From assembly GCF_025698545.1 (NCBI RefSeq), contig NC_068570.1:52409924-52473923 (forward strand): a DNA stretch of 64,000 nucleotides, written 5' to 3'. Under the pieces are notes generated by a model. It saw only the letters and a list, made by a program, of their open reading frames with translations, did not search any database and was not told the DNA's origin. The stretch comes from Gossypium raimondii (Eukaryota > Streptophyta > Magnoliopsida > Malvales > Malvaceae). Positions 37,270 through 49,018 of the stretch are shown here, piece after piece; position 1 is the stretch's first letter, and the number at the start of each line of letters is the position of its first letter. The position numbers and the translations under genes were made by a program.

Positions 37270-37951
37270 TAGACCTAATCATGGGTCAGGCCACCCGGTC
37301 CAGCCCAAAATGTGGGAGAGTTTGAGCAAAAATATAGGCCCAAAAAATGGGCTTGGACAAAAAAATAAGGCCTGTTTAAAAAACGGGTCGGGCTTCGGTA
37401 ATGCATTTTTGGCCCGGGCCCAGGTCAGCCCGGTCCGAATTCACTAAAGGACAAAAAACCTACTATTTTTTTTTTCAATGTTATTTTTTTGTTGCTTTCT
37501 TCCTATTTTGCTACCATTTTACTATTGTGTTTCTACTATTTTGTTGTTATTGTTCGGATATTGTATAAAACTTATTTTATTATTAATTTTGTTATTATTT
37601 TAAAGGCATTTGTTAATTTTGTTATTATTTTAGAGGCATTTGCTTGTTAAGTTGCGTTTATCTTAGTGTTATTTAAGTCAACATATTTTTAAAATTTATT
37701 TTTAATTTGTTGGGAAATATTTATTTTGATGTTTTTAGTATTTTTGATGTATTATATATATTTAAAAATTATATAAAAATAATACAAAAAATTAATACGG
37801 GCGGGCTGGGCCCAGGTTTTAGCATTTTTATCTTGGTAGGGCTTGGGCAAAATTTTAGGCCTATTTTTCAGGCCGGGCCAGGCCCGGGCCTATTAAATGG
37901 GCCTAAAAATTTATTTGAGCCCGGCCCAAACCTGGTCTATGAGCACCTCTA
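37270..37951. mobile_element. hAT-type MITE with GGCCCGGGCC-rich ends
   Basis: The left end TAGACCTAATCATGGG and inverted right end TAGAGGTGCTCATAGACC are imperfect terminal inverted repeats. Candidate 8-base duplications TTTGACAG (37262-37269) and CTTGGCAG (37952-37959) match at 6 of 8 positions. The uninterrupted relative at 47830 confirms this as the insertion point. The ends are GC-rich and the middle T-rich, with no coding capacity. Confidence 0.75.
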
Positions 37952-38153
37952 CTTGGCAGACGTGAGCTTAAGGATAGCAGAGATTACTCGGTCGAAACAT
38001 TCATCCTAGATGAATCCAAAAGGTACAATTTTGATTAAGTGTTTAGTACTTTATATATCACAACCAAGTTCTTGTTTTGAATTTTTTTTTTAAAAACTTT
38101 GGTTTTTCCCTAAATTTATTTTCCGCTGCGTTTTCCAAACCTGATTTTCTAAT

Positions 38154-39774
38154 AGATATAAGTGTTAACCTTGAATTGATAATTGATTTAACTTGGCATT
38201 AGTTGAATTATGGAGTTTATGTTCAAATTCAAATATGTATGTTCGGTAACTTGTTGATATAATGCATGACAAATTGTTAGAATGAATAACATTAATATGG
38301 CATGGATAGATGTTGGTTCGAATCATTAAAAGTATATGATGTTGGTGGAATTGGATTAGGTTTCTTAGGTATGATTTGGTGCCAAATTGTGGCATATTAG
38401 TTGTGATGATATGAATGGATGAATTGAAATGTATATGTGTGAATTATATTGGTTTTTATGCTGGTTTTAGGGTGTATTTATGCACCATTTGGATTAGTTA
38501 ACGAGTTTGTTTGCATTAGATACTAAAATGCATATTTTTTACCTTATTACTTGAGGTATCGATACCTTATCAACGGGTATCGGTACTTTACCATTTTTTC
38601 TTAAATTTTTTCAAAGTTCGAACCCTAAAATGGTATCAACACCTGACTAAAGTATCAATAATTTTTATAAGGGTACCGATACGTTACGAGGGTATCGATA
38701 CATATGATTTTTGTTTGATTTTTGCAAAACATTGAACCGTAAAACTGTATCGATATTGGTATAGGTATCGATACTTTGTAAAAGATGTTGGAATATTTTC
38801 AAATATTTATAGTATCCCAATAACTATAAATGAATGGGTGTAATTAATCAAAAGATAAATCTTTTGGTCATTGGTCAAAAGTTATATCATTTGATTTAAA
38901 AAAAGAATTATAACTATTCAAAAATATTATTTGAATAGTTACAAAATTAAATGAATAATTATTATTTATTTATTTATTTATTCATAAAGACACCTATTGA
39001 AAGATGTCTATATGAAGAGACATGAAAATTCCTATAAATAGGAATGGAATTTCATTTGGAAATCATATCAACAAATTCTAATATTATTTCTTCTCTTCCT
39101 TCATTTTCTAATATTATTAGATTATTCTATAAATTATTACTGCAGAAATCCTTTGTAGAAATTGAGTTTTTGTTATACATTACTCAGTGCATAGTGGACT
39201 ATTCTCGTAAGTGCAAAACGCAAATAGTCATTGGCTTCATTGTATCCTCGAGGTTAATTTGCTTGGAACTCATTTGCACACTGAAGATAAGTGGGGGCGA
39301 ATATAACCTTACAGATAGTGGCTTGATACACGCCTTGGAGTCTTGTTCTATTTTTCTTTTCTTTTCGAGTTCTGATCGTGTGTTCGAGATTTTCCTTACC
39401 GGAGTTTTGTACTAACAAAAGAGGTGCCGGTACCATACGATAGGTATTAATGCTTGTAATTTGGTTAAAATTTTTCTAAACATCGAAGCTATAAAAGGTA
39501 TCAGTACTATCGGTACCTATAAGGGGTATCGATACTTGTTATGGAAACTTTAAAAAATATTGCAATTTGATCCTTTTTCAAGCTCGGGTTTGTAAATGAG
39601 CTTTCGTAAGCCCAAGTTCCAAAAAAGATTGTATAATATAATTATGAATTGTTTTGGTTATAAATGCTTGAATTATGGTGTAAATTGATTATTAAATGTT
39701 TGTAACTGTTCCGGTATTGTCTATAGCATCCTATAACTTAGACTCAGTGATCAGGTCAGACGAGGGGTGTTACA
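38154..39774 (+). mobile_element. Gypsy-LTR-like region with TATCGATA word cluster
   Basis: The right end (GGTCAGACGAGGGGTGTTACA at about 39774) looks like the 3' end of a gypsy LTR. The stretches 38555-38780 and 39423-39545 are dense in TATCGATAC and one-base variants (TATCGGTAC, TACCGATAC). A solo copia LTR splits the region at 38786-39417. The left border is not clear. Confidence 0.5.
38786..39417 (+). mobile_element. Solo copia LTR, duplication AAAGA
   Basis: A 632-base LTR begins TGTTGGAAT and ends TACTAACA, with AAAGA on both sides (38781-38785, 39418-39422). It is the same family as the LTRs of the copia element at 54620-60219, sharing GGAAATCATA, CAACAAxTTCTAA and GCTTGATACAC phrases. 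No internal region is present. Confidence 0.9.
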
Positions 39775-40660
39775 ATCCTTGAAATATTCTTAAGTGTCAT
39801 AAAACTCAAAAACAAATTTCTAAAATGCCTTGAACTTTTAATAATGTTTTTAAGTATTTACAAGACCTTTTCAAATATGTTTCTAAAGCTTTTCTAAGTA
39901 GTTTTCTAAGTATCAATACCCTTCAAACAATGTCTAATAATGCTTTTCTAGAGGAGTATGTTATTGATCAATACCTGTAAGCCAAGTATCGATACTTAGT
40001 CTAAAAGGTATCGGTACATGACAAGTCAGTAGCCACAACACCATCTAGAAGGGTATAGTATTAATACTAGTTAATCAAGTATCGGTACTTGCTCATGAGG
40101 TATTGATACTTGAGAACTTGTGATGATTATTTTTCTTCAAGGTATCAATACTACCTTTATAGGTGTCAATATTTGGGATTGCAAGTTGTTATTAATATGT
40201 AAATTTAATGCTATTAAGAGTTAGAAACTCCTTCCAACAACCCCAAATGAAAAGATATAAGTATGATCCAATAACACTCAAATAAAGATAACAAACAAGC
40301 TTTCAAAGATCAAAGTGCAATATCTCATCTTTGAGATGTTACTTGTATTTGTGAGAGCTTAATCATTGTATATCCACCTTTGAGAGGTTTAAATTTTTTT
40401 GTTCACTTTCTTATTTCTCTTATTTGAGAGATTACTTAAGGGTTTTGAGTAATTTTTTAAAGGGATAGTGGTTCTATCTTACCAAGTTAAAAATAGTGAT
40501 TTATATAGATGATGCATTATCTTAAAAGGTACCCATCAATAAATTCGAATAATCATTAGTTATGAAAAGCTAAGTTAATGAAGATACACAATTAAGATCG
40601 AACCGCTATAAAATTATTGTACAATCTTTTTGAGTTTTATATTCTTTGTTTTTTAAATAC
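39775..40660. repeat. Second TATCGATA-word tract and LTR-like flank
   Basis: Words such as AGTATCAATAC, AGTATCGATACTT, GGTATCGGTAC and GGTATTGATACTT recur between 39905 and 40165. The following T-rich part (40320-40660) resembles LTR or leader sequence. The element type and ends are unclear. Confidence 0.4.
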
Positions 40661-40994
40661 CAAGTATACTGTAAGGAAAACAATAATAACTAAAATCAAA
40701 ATGTAAAATTCTTTACCTGAATGTTATTTAAAAATAACCAAATCAGAAAATAATGATTAAAATTTACACATAATTACAAGGACTGATAAAAGAATTTGGC
40801 CTAAAAACAAATTCCACCCGCCCAATTCACGAATCTTACCATTACTCTTCCACCTTCGTCCCCCTCTCCGTGTTTCTTTTGCTCTTAAACCCTAAAAATT
40901 AGCAACCAAGCCTAAGCCAGAAAGTGCCAAATCTCACTGTTTTACAAGCACACCTCTCCATCTTAGACTTACAAATGAAAAGAAATCGAAATCA

Positions 40995-43592
40995 ATGTTA
41001 ACAATTACTATTGTTTCAAAAATATCCCCCACATTTTCTCCCCCCAAAACACCCCAATCTTTGTAGCCTCTCGATTCTTCCCAATTCAAATTCTGTCCAC
41101 ATTAAAACCCACAATGCCTTGAACTAGTCCTCCAATTTTTCCAATCCCAATTCCAAAACTGACCGTGTGGTGAGGTCCAGGTGATCGGAGGATCCATGTT
41201 TGCTGGCAAGACGGCCACGCTGCTTCGCCGAATCCAGGCTCAAACCAACAATTGCAGGTTTGAACGAGCTTCTTTTATTTTATGTCATAGAATTGGATTA
41301 AAATCTGAACTTAGTATTATTCACAATTATGGGTTTCTGCTTATCTTGTCATATGCTATTATTCACCATTCTTTTAGTTCATTGGTATATAATTTTACGT
41401 TCTGCTATTGGATGACCTGTTACAATAATAAATACTCCCAGCTTTCAGGCCAAGCTTCTTAAGGAGTACACACAACTGAATAAGGTTTTAAGGGGTCTTT
41501 GTTTTACGGGAAGACTGAGGGAAGCTGTTGGGCTTTTATGGCGTACGAGATTGAAAGCAGATGCTGCAACGTATGCTCTTCTCTTGCAAGAATGCCTATT
41601 CAGGAAAGAACATAAAAGTGGGAGAAGGATCCATGCACATATGGTTGTTATTGGATATGTACCCAATGAATATCTTAAGATCAAGTTGTTGATATTGTAT
41701 GCAAAATCAGGGGATTTAAGAACTGCCTATGTTCTGTTTGATAATTTACTAGAGAAAACTTTGATTTCTTGGAATGCAATGATTGCTGGATTTGTGCAAA
41801 AAGGTTGTGGAGAATTTGGACTTGACCTCTATTACAATATGATAAAGAATGGTGTATCGCCTGACCAGTACACTTTTGCATCCGTATTTAGAGCCTCTGC
41901 TTCCTTAGCCTCATTAGAGCATGGGAAGCGAGCTCATGGGGTCCTGATAAAGAGCCATATTAGGGAAAATGTTGTGGTCAGCAGTGCTCTCATGGATATG
42001 TATTTCAAATGCAGCAGTCTTACCGATGCTCATCGGGTATTTAATGAAGTTGTAAATAGAAATGTTTTTACTTGGACGAGCTTGATATCTGGATATGGCC
42101 AGCATGGAAGGGTTAATGAGGTTCTAGAATCATTTGATAAAATGATAAATGAAGGTTTTAGACCAAACTATGTTACCTTTCTTGCAGTTCTTTCTGCATG
42201 TAGCCATGGAGGCTTGGTTAATGAAGGTTGGCACTATTTCTTATCGATGAAAAGAGACTATGGAATCCAACCAAGAGGGCAGCATTATTCTGCCATGGTT
42301 GATCTATTAGGTCGTTCTGGAAAGTTGCATGAAGCTTATGAGTTTGTTCTTAACTCACCTTTTAAGGAGCACCCAGCCATATGGGGTGCTTTGCTTGGGG
42401 CCTGTCGTATTCACGGGGATATGGATCTGGTAAAGCTTGTGGCAGATAAATACCTTGAATTGGAGCCCGAAAATTCTGGAACATATGTTCTCTTGTCTAA
42501 TACCTATGCCACTTTTGGTTTTTGGGAAAATTTGGCAGCACTTAGGAGGAAAATGAGGAATTCTGGGGTCATAAAGGAGCCTGCTTATAGCTGGATTGAG
42601 ATTCAAGGGGAGGTCCACTTCTTTTTGAGGGGTGATGTATCTCATAGATGTTCTGCGGAGATTTACGAGTTGATCAAATTAATGCCTTCCATTTTAAAGG
42701 ATCCAGACTATGTTCCTGATATAATTAGCTCCTAAAATCCTATGTCTTGCCCCTTATTCTGGTGTTATGTTGAGAAGACGAGCTGGTCTAAAGTTCTAAA
42801 GGTTCTTTATGTTTGAATCTTACTGGTAATGTGTTAGGAGAGACGTAATGAATCTGGTCACCCTGTCAATAGGTAAAAGCCCATTAAGATGCTGTTGTCT
42901 TCTGTTTGCTTAGTCACCTGCTGCCTACATATTAATGCAAATGTGATTTGGAAAGGTTTTTAGATCTTAGGCAAACTAATATAAAACCAAATACCACAAT
43001 TTAATAGCCTGGTTGATACCATGATTACCGCTTTGTTTTGTTGTTTGATAATGATTCTTGTCTTGTTAACCTGTCTAACTGTATTTATATGGCTATGCAG
43101 AAGTGTGGCTTTAGTAAAATCAAAGAAAGATGCAAGACATGGGTTGGATTCAATTGTGACACATAATGGCATGAAACTACCATGTTGGTCGTTCGAAAAT
43201 TTATCTTCTTCATTCAGCCAAAAAACTGCTCCACAATGCCCTATGATGAGGTCTGCCAGCATCAAAATTTGATGCCTTTTGTCAGGTATGATGACTGCAT
43301 TTCATTTTAAGGTTTGTATCTGGCTTTTCTTTGTACCATTCTCTCGAGCGTCCCCAGTCTTAAGGGTGGCATATGCCATTGATGGAGCTCAATTCTTTGA
43401 AGACCCTTTATAACTCATCATGGCAAAACTGTGATGGCGACTGAGGAATTTATTTGATAGAGATACTATTGTTTTCAGGGTGCAAGTATAATCATTACTG
43501 GTTTTACTTATATTCTTGACGCACGCTTATGGTTTCATCCATCCAGTTCTTGCTCCGCACAAGGAGCTTGGGATCTGTGCTTGATGTCATAC
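40995..43592 (+). pseudogene. Thymidine kinase (TK1-type) pseudogene split by a PPR gene
   Basis: Exon 1 (40995-41257) begins ATG and reads through a transit-peptide-like stretch with three in-frame stops (TAG, TAA, TGA). The P-loop follows (GGSMFAGKTATLLRRIQ). Exon 2 (from 43101) joins in the right phase and gives SVALVKSKKDARHGLDSIVT, then a frame break before TATGATGAG at its end. Around 43370 the family motif IDEAQFFED appears as IDGAQFFED, so the catalytic Glu is lost, and a frameshift follows. A last recognisable piece is LGSVLDVIPL near 43570. TK1 phosphorylates thymidine for DNA synthesis; this copy cannot. Intron 1 (41258-43100) contains the PPR gene. The assignment rests on remembered family motifs. 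Confidence 0.85.
41449..42735 (+). CDS. Pentatricopeptide repeat protein, At4g16470-like, 5' end missing
   Basis: The frame is open from a splice-acceptor-like site (CCCAGCTTTCAG/GCC, 41448/41449) to TAA at 42735, about 428 codons. It contains tandem PLS-type PPRs (for example LISWNAMIAGFVQKG, FTWTSLISGYGQHGRVNE, NYVTFLAVLSACSHGGLV) and an E/E+ type end (EPENSGTYVLLSN, YSWIEIQGEVHFF). PLS-class PPR proteins bind organelle RNA, often for editing. Conserved sequence extends upstream of the first in-frame ATG (41641), so the true start should be in an upstream exon. I find none with a start codon: thymidine kinase exon 1 would splice out of frame. The body has no stop, so the gene is either recently orphaned or starts internally. 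Confidence 0.8.
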   Translation, partial: AKLLKEYTQLNKVLRGLCFTGRLREAVGLLWRTRLKADAATYALLLQECLFRKEHKSGRRIHAHMVVIGYVPNEYLKIKLLILYAKSGDLRTAYVLFDNLLEKTLISWNAMIAGFVQKGCGEFGLDLYYNMIKNGVSPDQYTFASVFRASASLASLEHGKRAHGVLIKSHIRENVVVSSALMDMYFKCSSLTDAHRVFNEVVNRNVFTWTSLISGYGQHGRVNEVLESFDKMINEGFRPNYVTFLAVLSACSHGGLVNEGWHYFLSMKRDYGIQPRGQHYSAMVDLLGRSGKLHEAYEFVLNSPFKEHPAIWGALLGACRIHGDMDLVKLVADKYLELEPENSGTYVLLSNTYATFGFWENLAALRRKMRNSGVIKEPAYSWIEIQGEVHFFLRGDVSHRCSAEIYELIKLMPSILKDPDYVPDIISS

Positions 43593-43848
43593 CTCTTACT
43601 GGTTTTAGAGTTGAAAAAACTTGGAGAAAAAAGTGTTTATAATTTATCCCTTCCTTTTAAAAGAATGTAATTCTGAACTAATTTATTTATCCCTTCCTTT
43701 CCCTCCTCCTTTGTTTATATTTATTTTCATCGTTGTAATCAAATAGCATCAGTATGAAGAAAATAAAGTTCACGTCTTTATAATTTTCTTTTTTTGAAGA
43801 AAAAAAGAGGTGTTAAAATATAAAGCAAGGGGGAATGAAGAATTGAAT

Positions 43849-44052
43849 TTATGTCTCATGGCCAGTCCCAAGAGGTAAAAGCAGCGACGCCTCTCCAGAA
43901 GGCAATGGAATATGAGACAGCCCATCAACGGAGGAACTCCCCGGAGGGGCGACCGTCAACATCGACGGGCGTTTTTCTGTGACGTTATCTTCGGGCAACC
44001 TTTTCTCCAAGAGAAATAGTGGTTGGCTTAACCTTAACCTATATCGAACCAC
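43849..44052 (-). other. Small open frame of balanced composition, unknown
   Basis: A 67-codon ATG-initiated frame (MVRYRLRLSQPLFLLEKR ... PLGTGHET) lies in a patch of higher G/C than its flanks. No family is recognised. It may be a fragment of a gene moved along with the thymidine kinase/PPR segment, or chance. Confidence 0.25.
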
Positions 44053-44059
44053 TGTTCTT

Positions 44060-45355
44060 TAAAGTCCAAAAAGCTGAACTTTTTTTTTTATTTTTAATTG
44101 ATATAGATAATGATTGAAAATACAGTTGACATAAAAAGTGAGAAAAGGTTTGGGGGAGAAATAATAATAAAACAGCACAATGAATTTGAGTTCAGAAGGA
44201 GTCAGATAGGAAGCTTCAAAAATTAGATGAGAGAAAGTTGATTTTAGAATGGAGGATGAACGTGGGGGGATAGGGATGACAAGTTGTTACCTTTGGAGTT
44301 TGGAGGATTCACTTGCAGAGATGCAATATGGGATTGATTTGAAAACTGGAGGCATCTTCATTTTTTCTCTTCTCTTTCTCCTTCTCCTCCTCTTTTTCTT
44401 CTACTGCATAAACCCTAAATTGGTGCTAAAGGGGCTATTAAAATTGGTGCTAACCGAGCAGCTAGACGGTTAATGTCACCAAACAATCCACCATCTGTCA
44501 TGTCACTTTGCCTTTACGTCTGTAACGGAAAACGGTTAAAAGGACTGTTTTGTTATTTTTCTAAAGTTGAGTGACTGAAATGAAACCAAGATGATTGATT
44601 AGTCAACTATCTCAAAATTGAGTGACAGTTGGTGTAATTTATCCTAAATTAAAATATTTGAACAATTCTCAATTGAATCTTGGAATAAGAGTAGTATAAT
44701 TGACACATTGTGGCTAAGAGTGGAATTTGACCTCCTCCATATTCTAAACGGATGCTGTAAGCCTATGAAAGCTGGATCAGATATATACCTTTTTAACTAA
44801 AATTTTTCACTAATATTCTCAAATACATTATCATTGTTATTAGGTTAAGGTGTTAAGGGAGCTTCTAACTTTTCTAAAAAAAATCAATTAGTTTTGACAA
44901 AAAAAAATTGTAATCAAATCAACTCTCGAACATTAAAATTTTTATCATATAACTTTTTAGCTTAATTACAATTTTGGCCACTAACGTTGGCATATATTTT
45001 GTAAAATGACCCTAATTATATTTTTAGTCTTTTTAGCCATCGACTTTTGTTTTTTTTTTCAAACCGCTTTTTCTAACATATTTAATGAAGGTACCATTCA
45101 AAAATTAACGGGATGATGTGAAATTTCGTATGTGGAATATTTTTAATAAGATGTAATTTATTACTTAAAAAACACTATAAGATAATTACATATGGAAAAT
45201 AATAAAATAAATAATAAATAAAATTAAAAAAACTCTTAATTTAAAGAAAATAAACGTAATTATCTAAAAAAAATTTAACTCAGTAGAAAAACCTCTCAAT
45301 AAATAAATGTATAAAAAATTAGGGCCATTTTAACAAAATATGCAAATGTTCATCT
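44060..45355. other. Gene-free interval with MITE-like fragments
   Basis: Fragments such as TGAGTGACTGAAATGAAACCAA near 44570 and GTCAACTATCTCAAAATTGAGTGAC near 44605 resemble plant MITE ends. A 74-codon plus-strand frame at 44249 has a Leu/Phe-rich hydrophobic stretch but no recognised family. Confidence 0.4.
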
Positions 45356-45861
45356 CTTTTAGCTTTGCATTGTCCAATCAAACAAGCTTCATTTGCTTTA
45401 AGTTTCGTTCATCCTTTGGTGGGTACTCTCAGAAGATTTGTTTAAACATACCATATGGTGTTCCATTCTTTTTTTTTTTTATACAATAAAAGGGGTAGAG
45501 GATGGGATAACACAATTCGAACTCATGTCTAACGGGTGTCTGATAAAGGCTTTAACTATTGCTCCATACAAATAAAGATGGTTGTCCCCTCTCTTTGCTA
45601 AAAGCATCTTCAGTTGCTTTGGCTAACGCTAATCTTTTCACTAGTATTATATCCGAGTTGCAGTTAGCGCAATAAAAAATTGTTCAATTCCTATGCTTCC
45701 AAATGTGCAAACAAATTACACCAAATAATATACTCCAATTAACTCATTTATACTTCGATTGCTCCTTTCTTGCAAATTCTCAATCAGCCTAAGTTTAAAA
45801 GGTAAAGAATAGAACCTTTGCTGTTGCTATAGAGGTACAATACGAATCCATATCTTATACG

Positions 45862-48043
45862 TGTTGGGAAATGTGCCCATATTGTAGTAAACATGTAATT
45901 GTTTTCTATGCATTTGAACGATTGATAAATAAATAAAGTTAATTTCATATTTCACTATTATATCTTTTGTGTTTCTGTCTTTCATGTTTTGCATACATAG
46001 CGAAATTGTTACAAGAAAATATTAGCTCATTGATTTTTTAAGTTCAAGCTGATGATAAGTGGCATTGTAAGAACGTTTACATTGCAAGAAAGGTAACTTA
46101 CTTCAGTAGATAATCTAAACGATTCCGTAATCCCATAAAAGAATCAAAGTGAGTATTTGATTCAAATACATAAAAGGATTATTATGTGGTCTACAATTCC
46201 AATTAAGGACATGACTAGTCTTGGTTATCGAAGTAGTTGACTCCACGGGTAGAGACATAAATATACTCATTGGAAGAATGATACATTTCTGAGTCCATTT
46301 GTGAATTAATTCACTTGTGATGTTCATGGTGTGACTTACCCAAATCTTGAGCTAGCCACCGGCCATGCGTATGAAACTCATGTGCTTTGATATAAGTGGA
46401 GGCTTATGCTCTAAAGATGATCGAGCCGATAACTGGTAAGTTAGGTACATGACTTGTTTATGACATGACTTTACTAGCAACAATAAAATTCATAGCTCGA
46501 TTAAAGAGTTAATGATATTTTCTTATTGAATTATGTGGATTGGTAAATATGGAACGTGACTATGGGTTGCTTGTTCTCGAATGAGCAATTTATCATAGTC
46601 ATTATTTGACAGTGATCATATTAACCATTAAGAATGAATAGCTTCGTAAAGAATATATAATAATGAGTTTTCAATCATGGTACTTCTTGTGGACTCATTC
46701 CATGATTAAGTAAACTGCGAATTATCAGAACGATACTTCTAGATTTAATTGAAATTGCTCGAGCCTAATTGTATATGACTGATTGGTCCTTTTACTAGCT
46801 CAACAAAAGCTCGATCAGATTGCATTTGAATCAGAAGAAAATTCTATGACTTTGGAAATAATTTAATTGAGTCGATTTATTTGATGTGGAATTAAATTAG
46901 GTGGTCGTGTGAATTTTTAAATTAGAGAATTTGATTAAAGAATTTTCTTGAAAAATTACTTTGGAAAATTTTAGTGATTTTTGGGAAAATTAATTTGGAT
47001 AAAGTAAAATTAAATTAATCAAATTAATTAAAATAAATATAATATTTTTTGAATTTAATTTTCAAGTCAAATAATTGGCCCGATAGGTAATTGAACTTGA
47101 AAATTGGACCCAAGATAAAAAAATTGAACCCGAGAACCAAAACCCAAAACCAAAACCCAAAAACTGGTTGAATTGGGCCCTGTGTATAAAGCTAAGCTGA
47201 CGGTCCATCCAGTGGCTGGATCAGACCGGTCGGGCAATCATTGGCCCTGACCGAACCGGCTAGACCTATTAGGGGAAAACGACAACGGTTCGAGGTGTCG
47301 GGGGAGCCACACTGGAGATGGCATTGTCGGGCATGACGGCTGCGACAGCGATAATCCGACGGCCAGGGGCGATGGTTTTTTGGTGGTAGAGTAGTGGAAA
47401 AATTAGACTCCTAGTGGGACTCTACCGGGTAATTTGATTTCAAATTAACTTTTTCAAAGATAATATTGTTTTAATGAATTTAATAATTAATTTAATAATT
47501 GTCTAGATAGTTTTTGATTAACTTAATATGAATACGAGATATTAAATTTAATTTAATATTTATATAGATAGTATTTTATTAATTTAAAATTGATGTGATT
47601 CATTCTAATCCTAGTTGAACTCTCTATAAACTTTCCCTATATAAAGAGCACGAGTCATTATTCTCACGCACTTGAATTCAAGAAAAGTTTTAAAGAGAAA
47701 ATTCTCTAAAAAATTATTTTAAAAAATTTCTAGAGATATTCTTGTTATTTAGAAATTGACTAATAAGTTTAGAGAAATTATGAAATTGTCCCACTAGTAA
47801 TTTTGTGAAAAATTTTCTGATTCGAAGCAATCCCACACTTGGTAGACGTGAACTTGAGGATAGCAGAGAAGACTACTCGGTTGAAGCGTTCATCCTAGAC
47901 AAATCATAAAGATACGATTTTGATTAAGTGTTTATTACTTTAGATAACACAACCAAGTTCTTGATTTTGGAAAAAAGTTTTAAAACTCTAGTTTTCCCTT
48001 AAACCTATTTTTCGTTGCATTTTCCAAACCCGATTTTCCAACA
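45862..48043 (+). mobile_element. Solo copia-type LTR, 2.2 kb
   Basis: It begins TGTTGGGAAATGTG and ends GATTTTCCAACA. The flanks ATACG (45857-45861) and ATACA (48044-48048) match at 4 of 5 positions, consistent with an aged target duplication. A TATA-like CCCTATATAAAGAGC near 47635 marks the promoter. Broken relatives lie at 26311-26743 and 34869-38153. Confidence 0.8.
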
Positions 48044-49018
48044 ATACACTCTTTGTCAACCTCTCATGCATGGAGTTTAAGTTTGTTTCTTAGGTCATCC
48101 TACACAACTGACAAGATCCTCATCTAACATACCTCGCAAGTAGCATTCCTTATTTGTTAGAAGACTATCATTTAGTAGAAGCCAAAGAAATGAGCAAATT
48201 CGCAGTAGCCCTTTAAAGTTCAAATGGTTTTCCATGCTTCATCTTTTGTTAACCAATTTTTCCGTGTATGTGTTTGTAAGCATCTAACATCGAAACTAGA
48301 TTAAGTTTCAACCATCTTCACATGCAATGGTCTATACCTGCATTGGGTGTAGGTGGGCAAATAACTACAAACTTTAGAACAATCTAAAAAGAAAGATACC
48401 TATCGAACAACTAACATTTCCAATTACTTACTTCATCGGTCATGTCTCAAACTCTATGGCCATCTAGAATCCCATCAAGATCAAGTCTAGGCTGCCACAA
48501 AGGGACAACATCAAGAATTCAATTATTTGACCAAAATTGTATCGTGTAACCATTTCCCAAAGACCAACAAAAGATTGTTTTTAGATCATCCCAAGTTTTT
48601 GAGATAGAACACCAAATGTAGGAGCAATTTGACCGTTCAATATTCTTAAGGCACCTCTCTTCAACATTATACTTCAATCACAAGATCCTTACCCAATAAG
48701 TCAATTGGTTTGATATTAATTGGAAGCCAATTTAAGGAGAAATGAAAATTTTTGATCTCTTACATGTCTCAACTGAAGGTTGCCATTGCCCACTAGCATG
48801 CAACACTATTCTCAACCGTAGAGCCCTAAATAAATCTTCTGACAACTTTTTCTAATTTTAGACATATTCTTTTGGGTATAAGAGCATATTGCATAAGTAA
48901 TTAGGTATCAATAGTAGAAGTAATTTAGCAAGTGTCACTCTACCTGCCATAGACAATTGACGAGCATCCCATCAATAAAGGCGTACTTGAATTTTCTCAA
49001 TAATGAACCGATAAGTCT

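Larger units (their letters stand above)
34869..38153 (+). mobile_element. Copia-type LTR, 5'-truncated and interrupted
   Basis: From 34869 the sequence parallels 46490-48043 of the complete solo LTR. Shared phrases include GGGTTGCTTGTTCTCGAA, CTATATAAAGAG and the CAACCAAGTTCTTG tail. It ends near 38153 with a mutated ATTTTCTAATA. Two pieces are inserted: a MULE fragment (about 36090-37010) and a hAT-type MITE (37270-37951). A TATA-like TATATAAAGAG at about 37060 marks the LTR promoter. Confidence 0.75.

Noticed and set aside
38555..40165. TATCGATA words as a CRISPR-like or origin array
   Set aside because: Spacing and spacers are irregular, the host is a plant nucleus and the sequence sits in LTR-like DNA.
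41181..41462. A separate 93-codon protein beginning at the P-loop
   Set aside because: It starts at GTG, reads from TK exon 1 into the intron and has no meaning after 41257.
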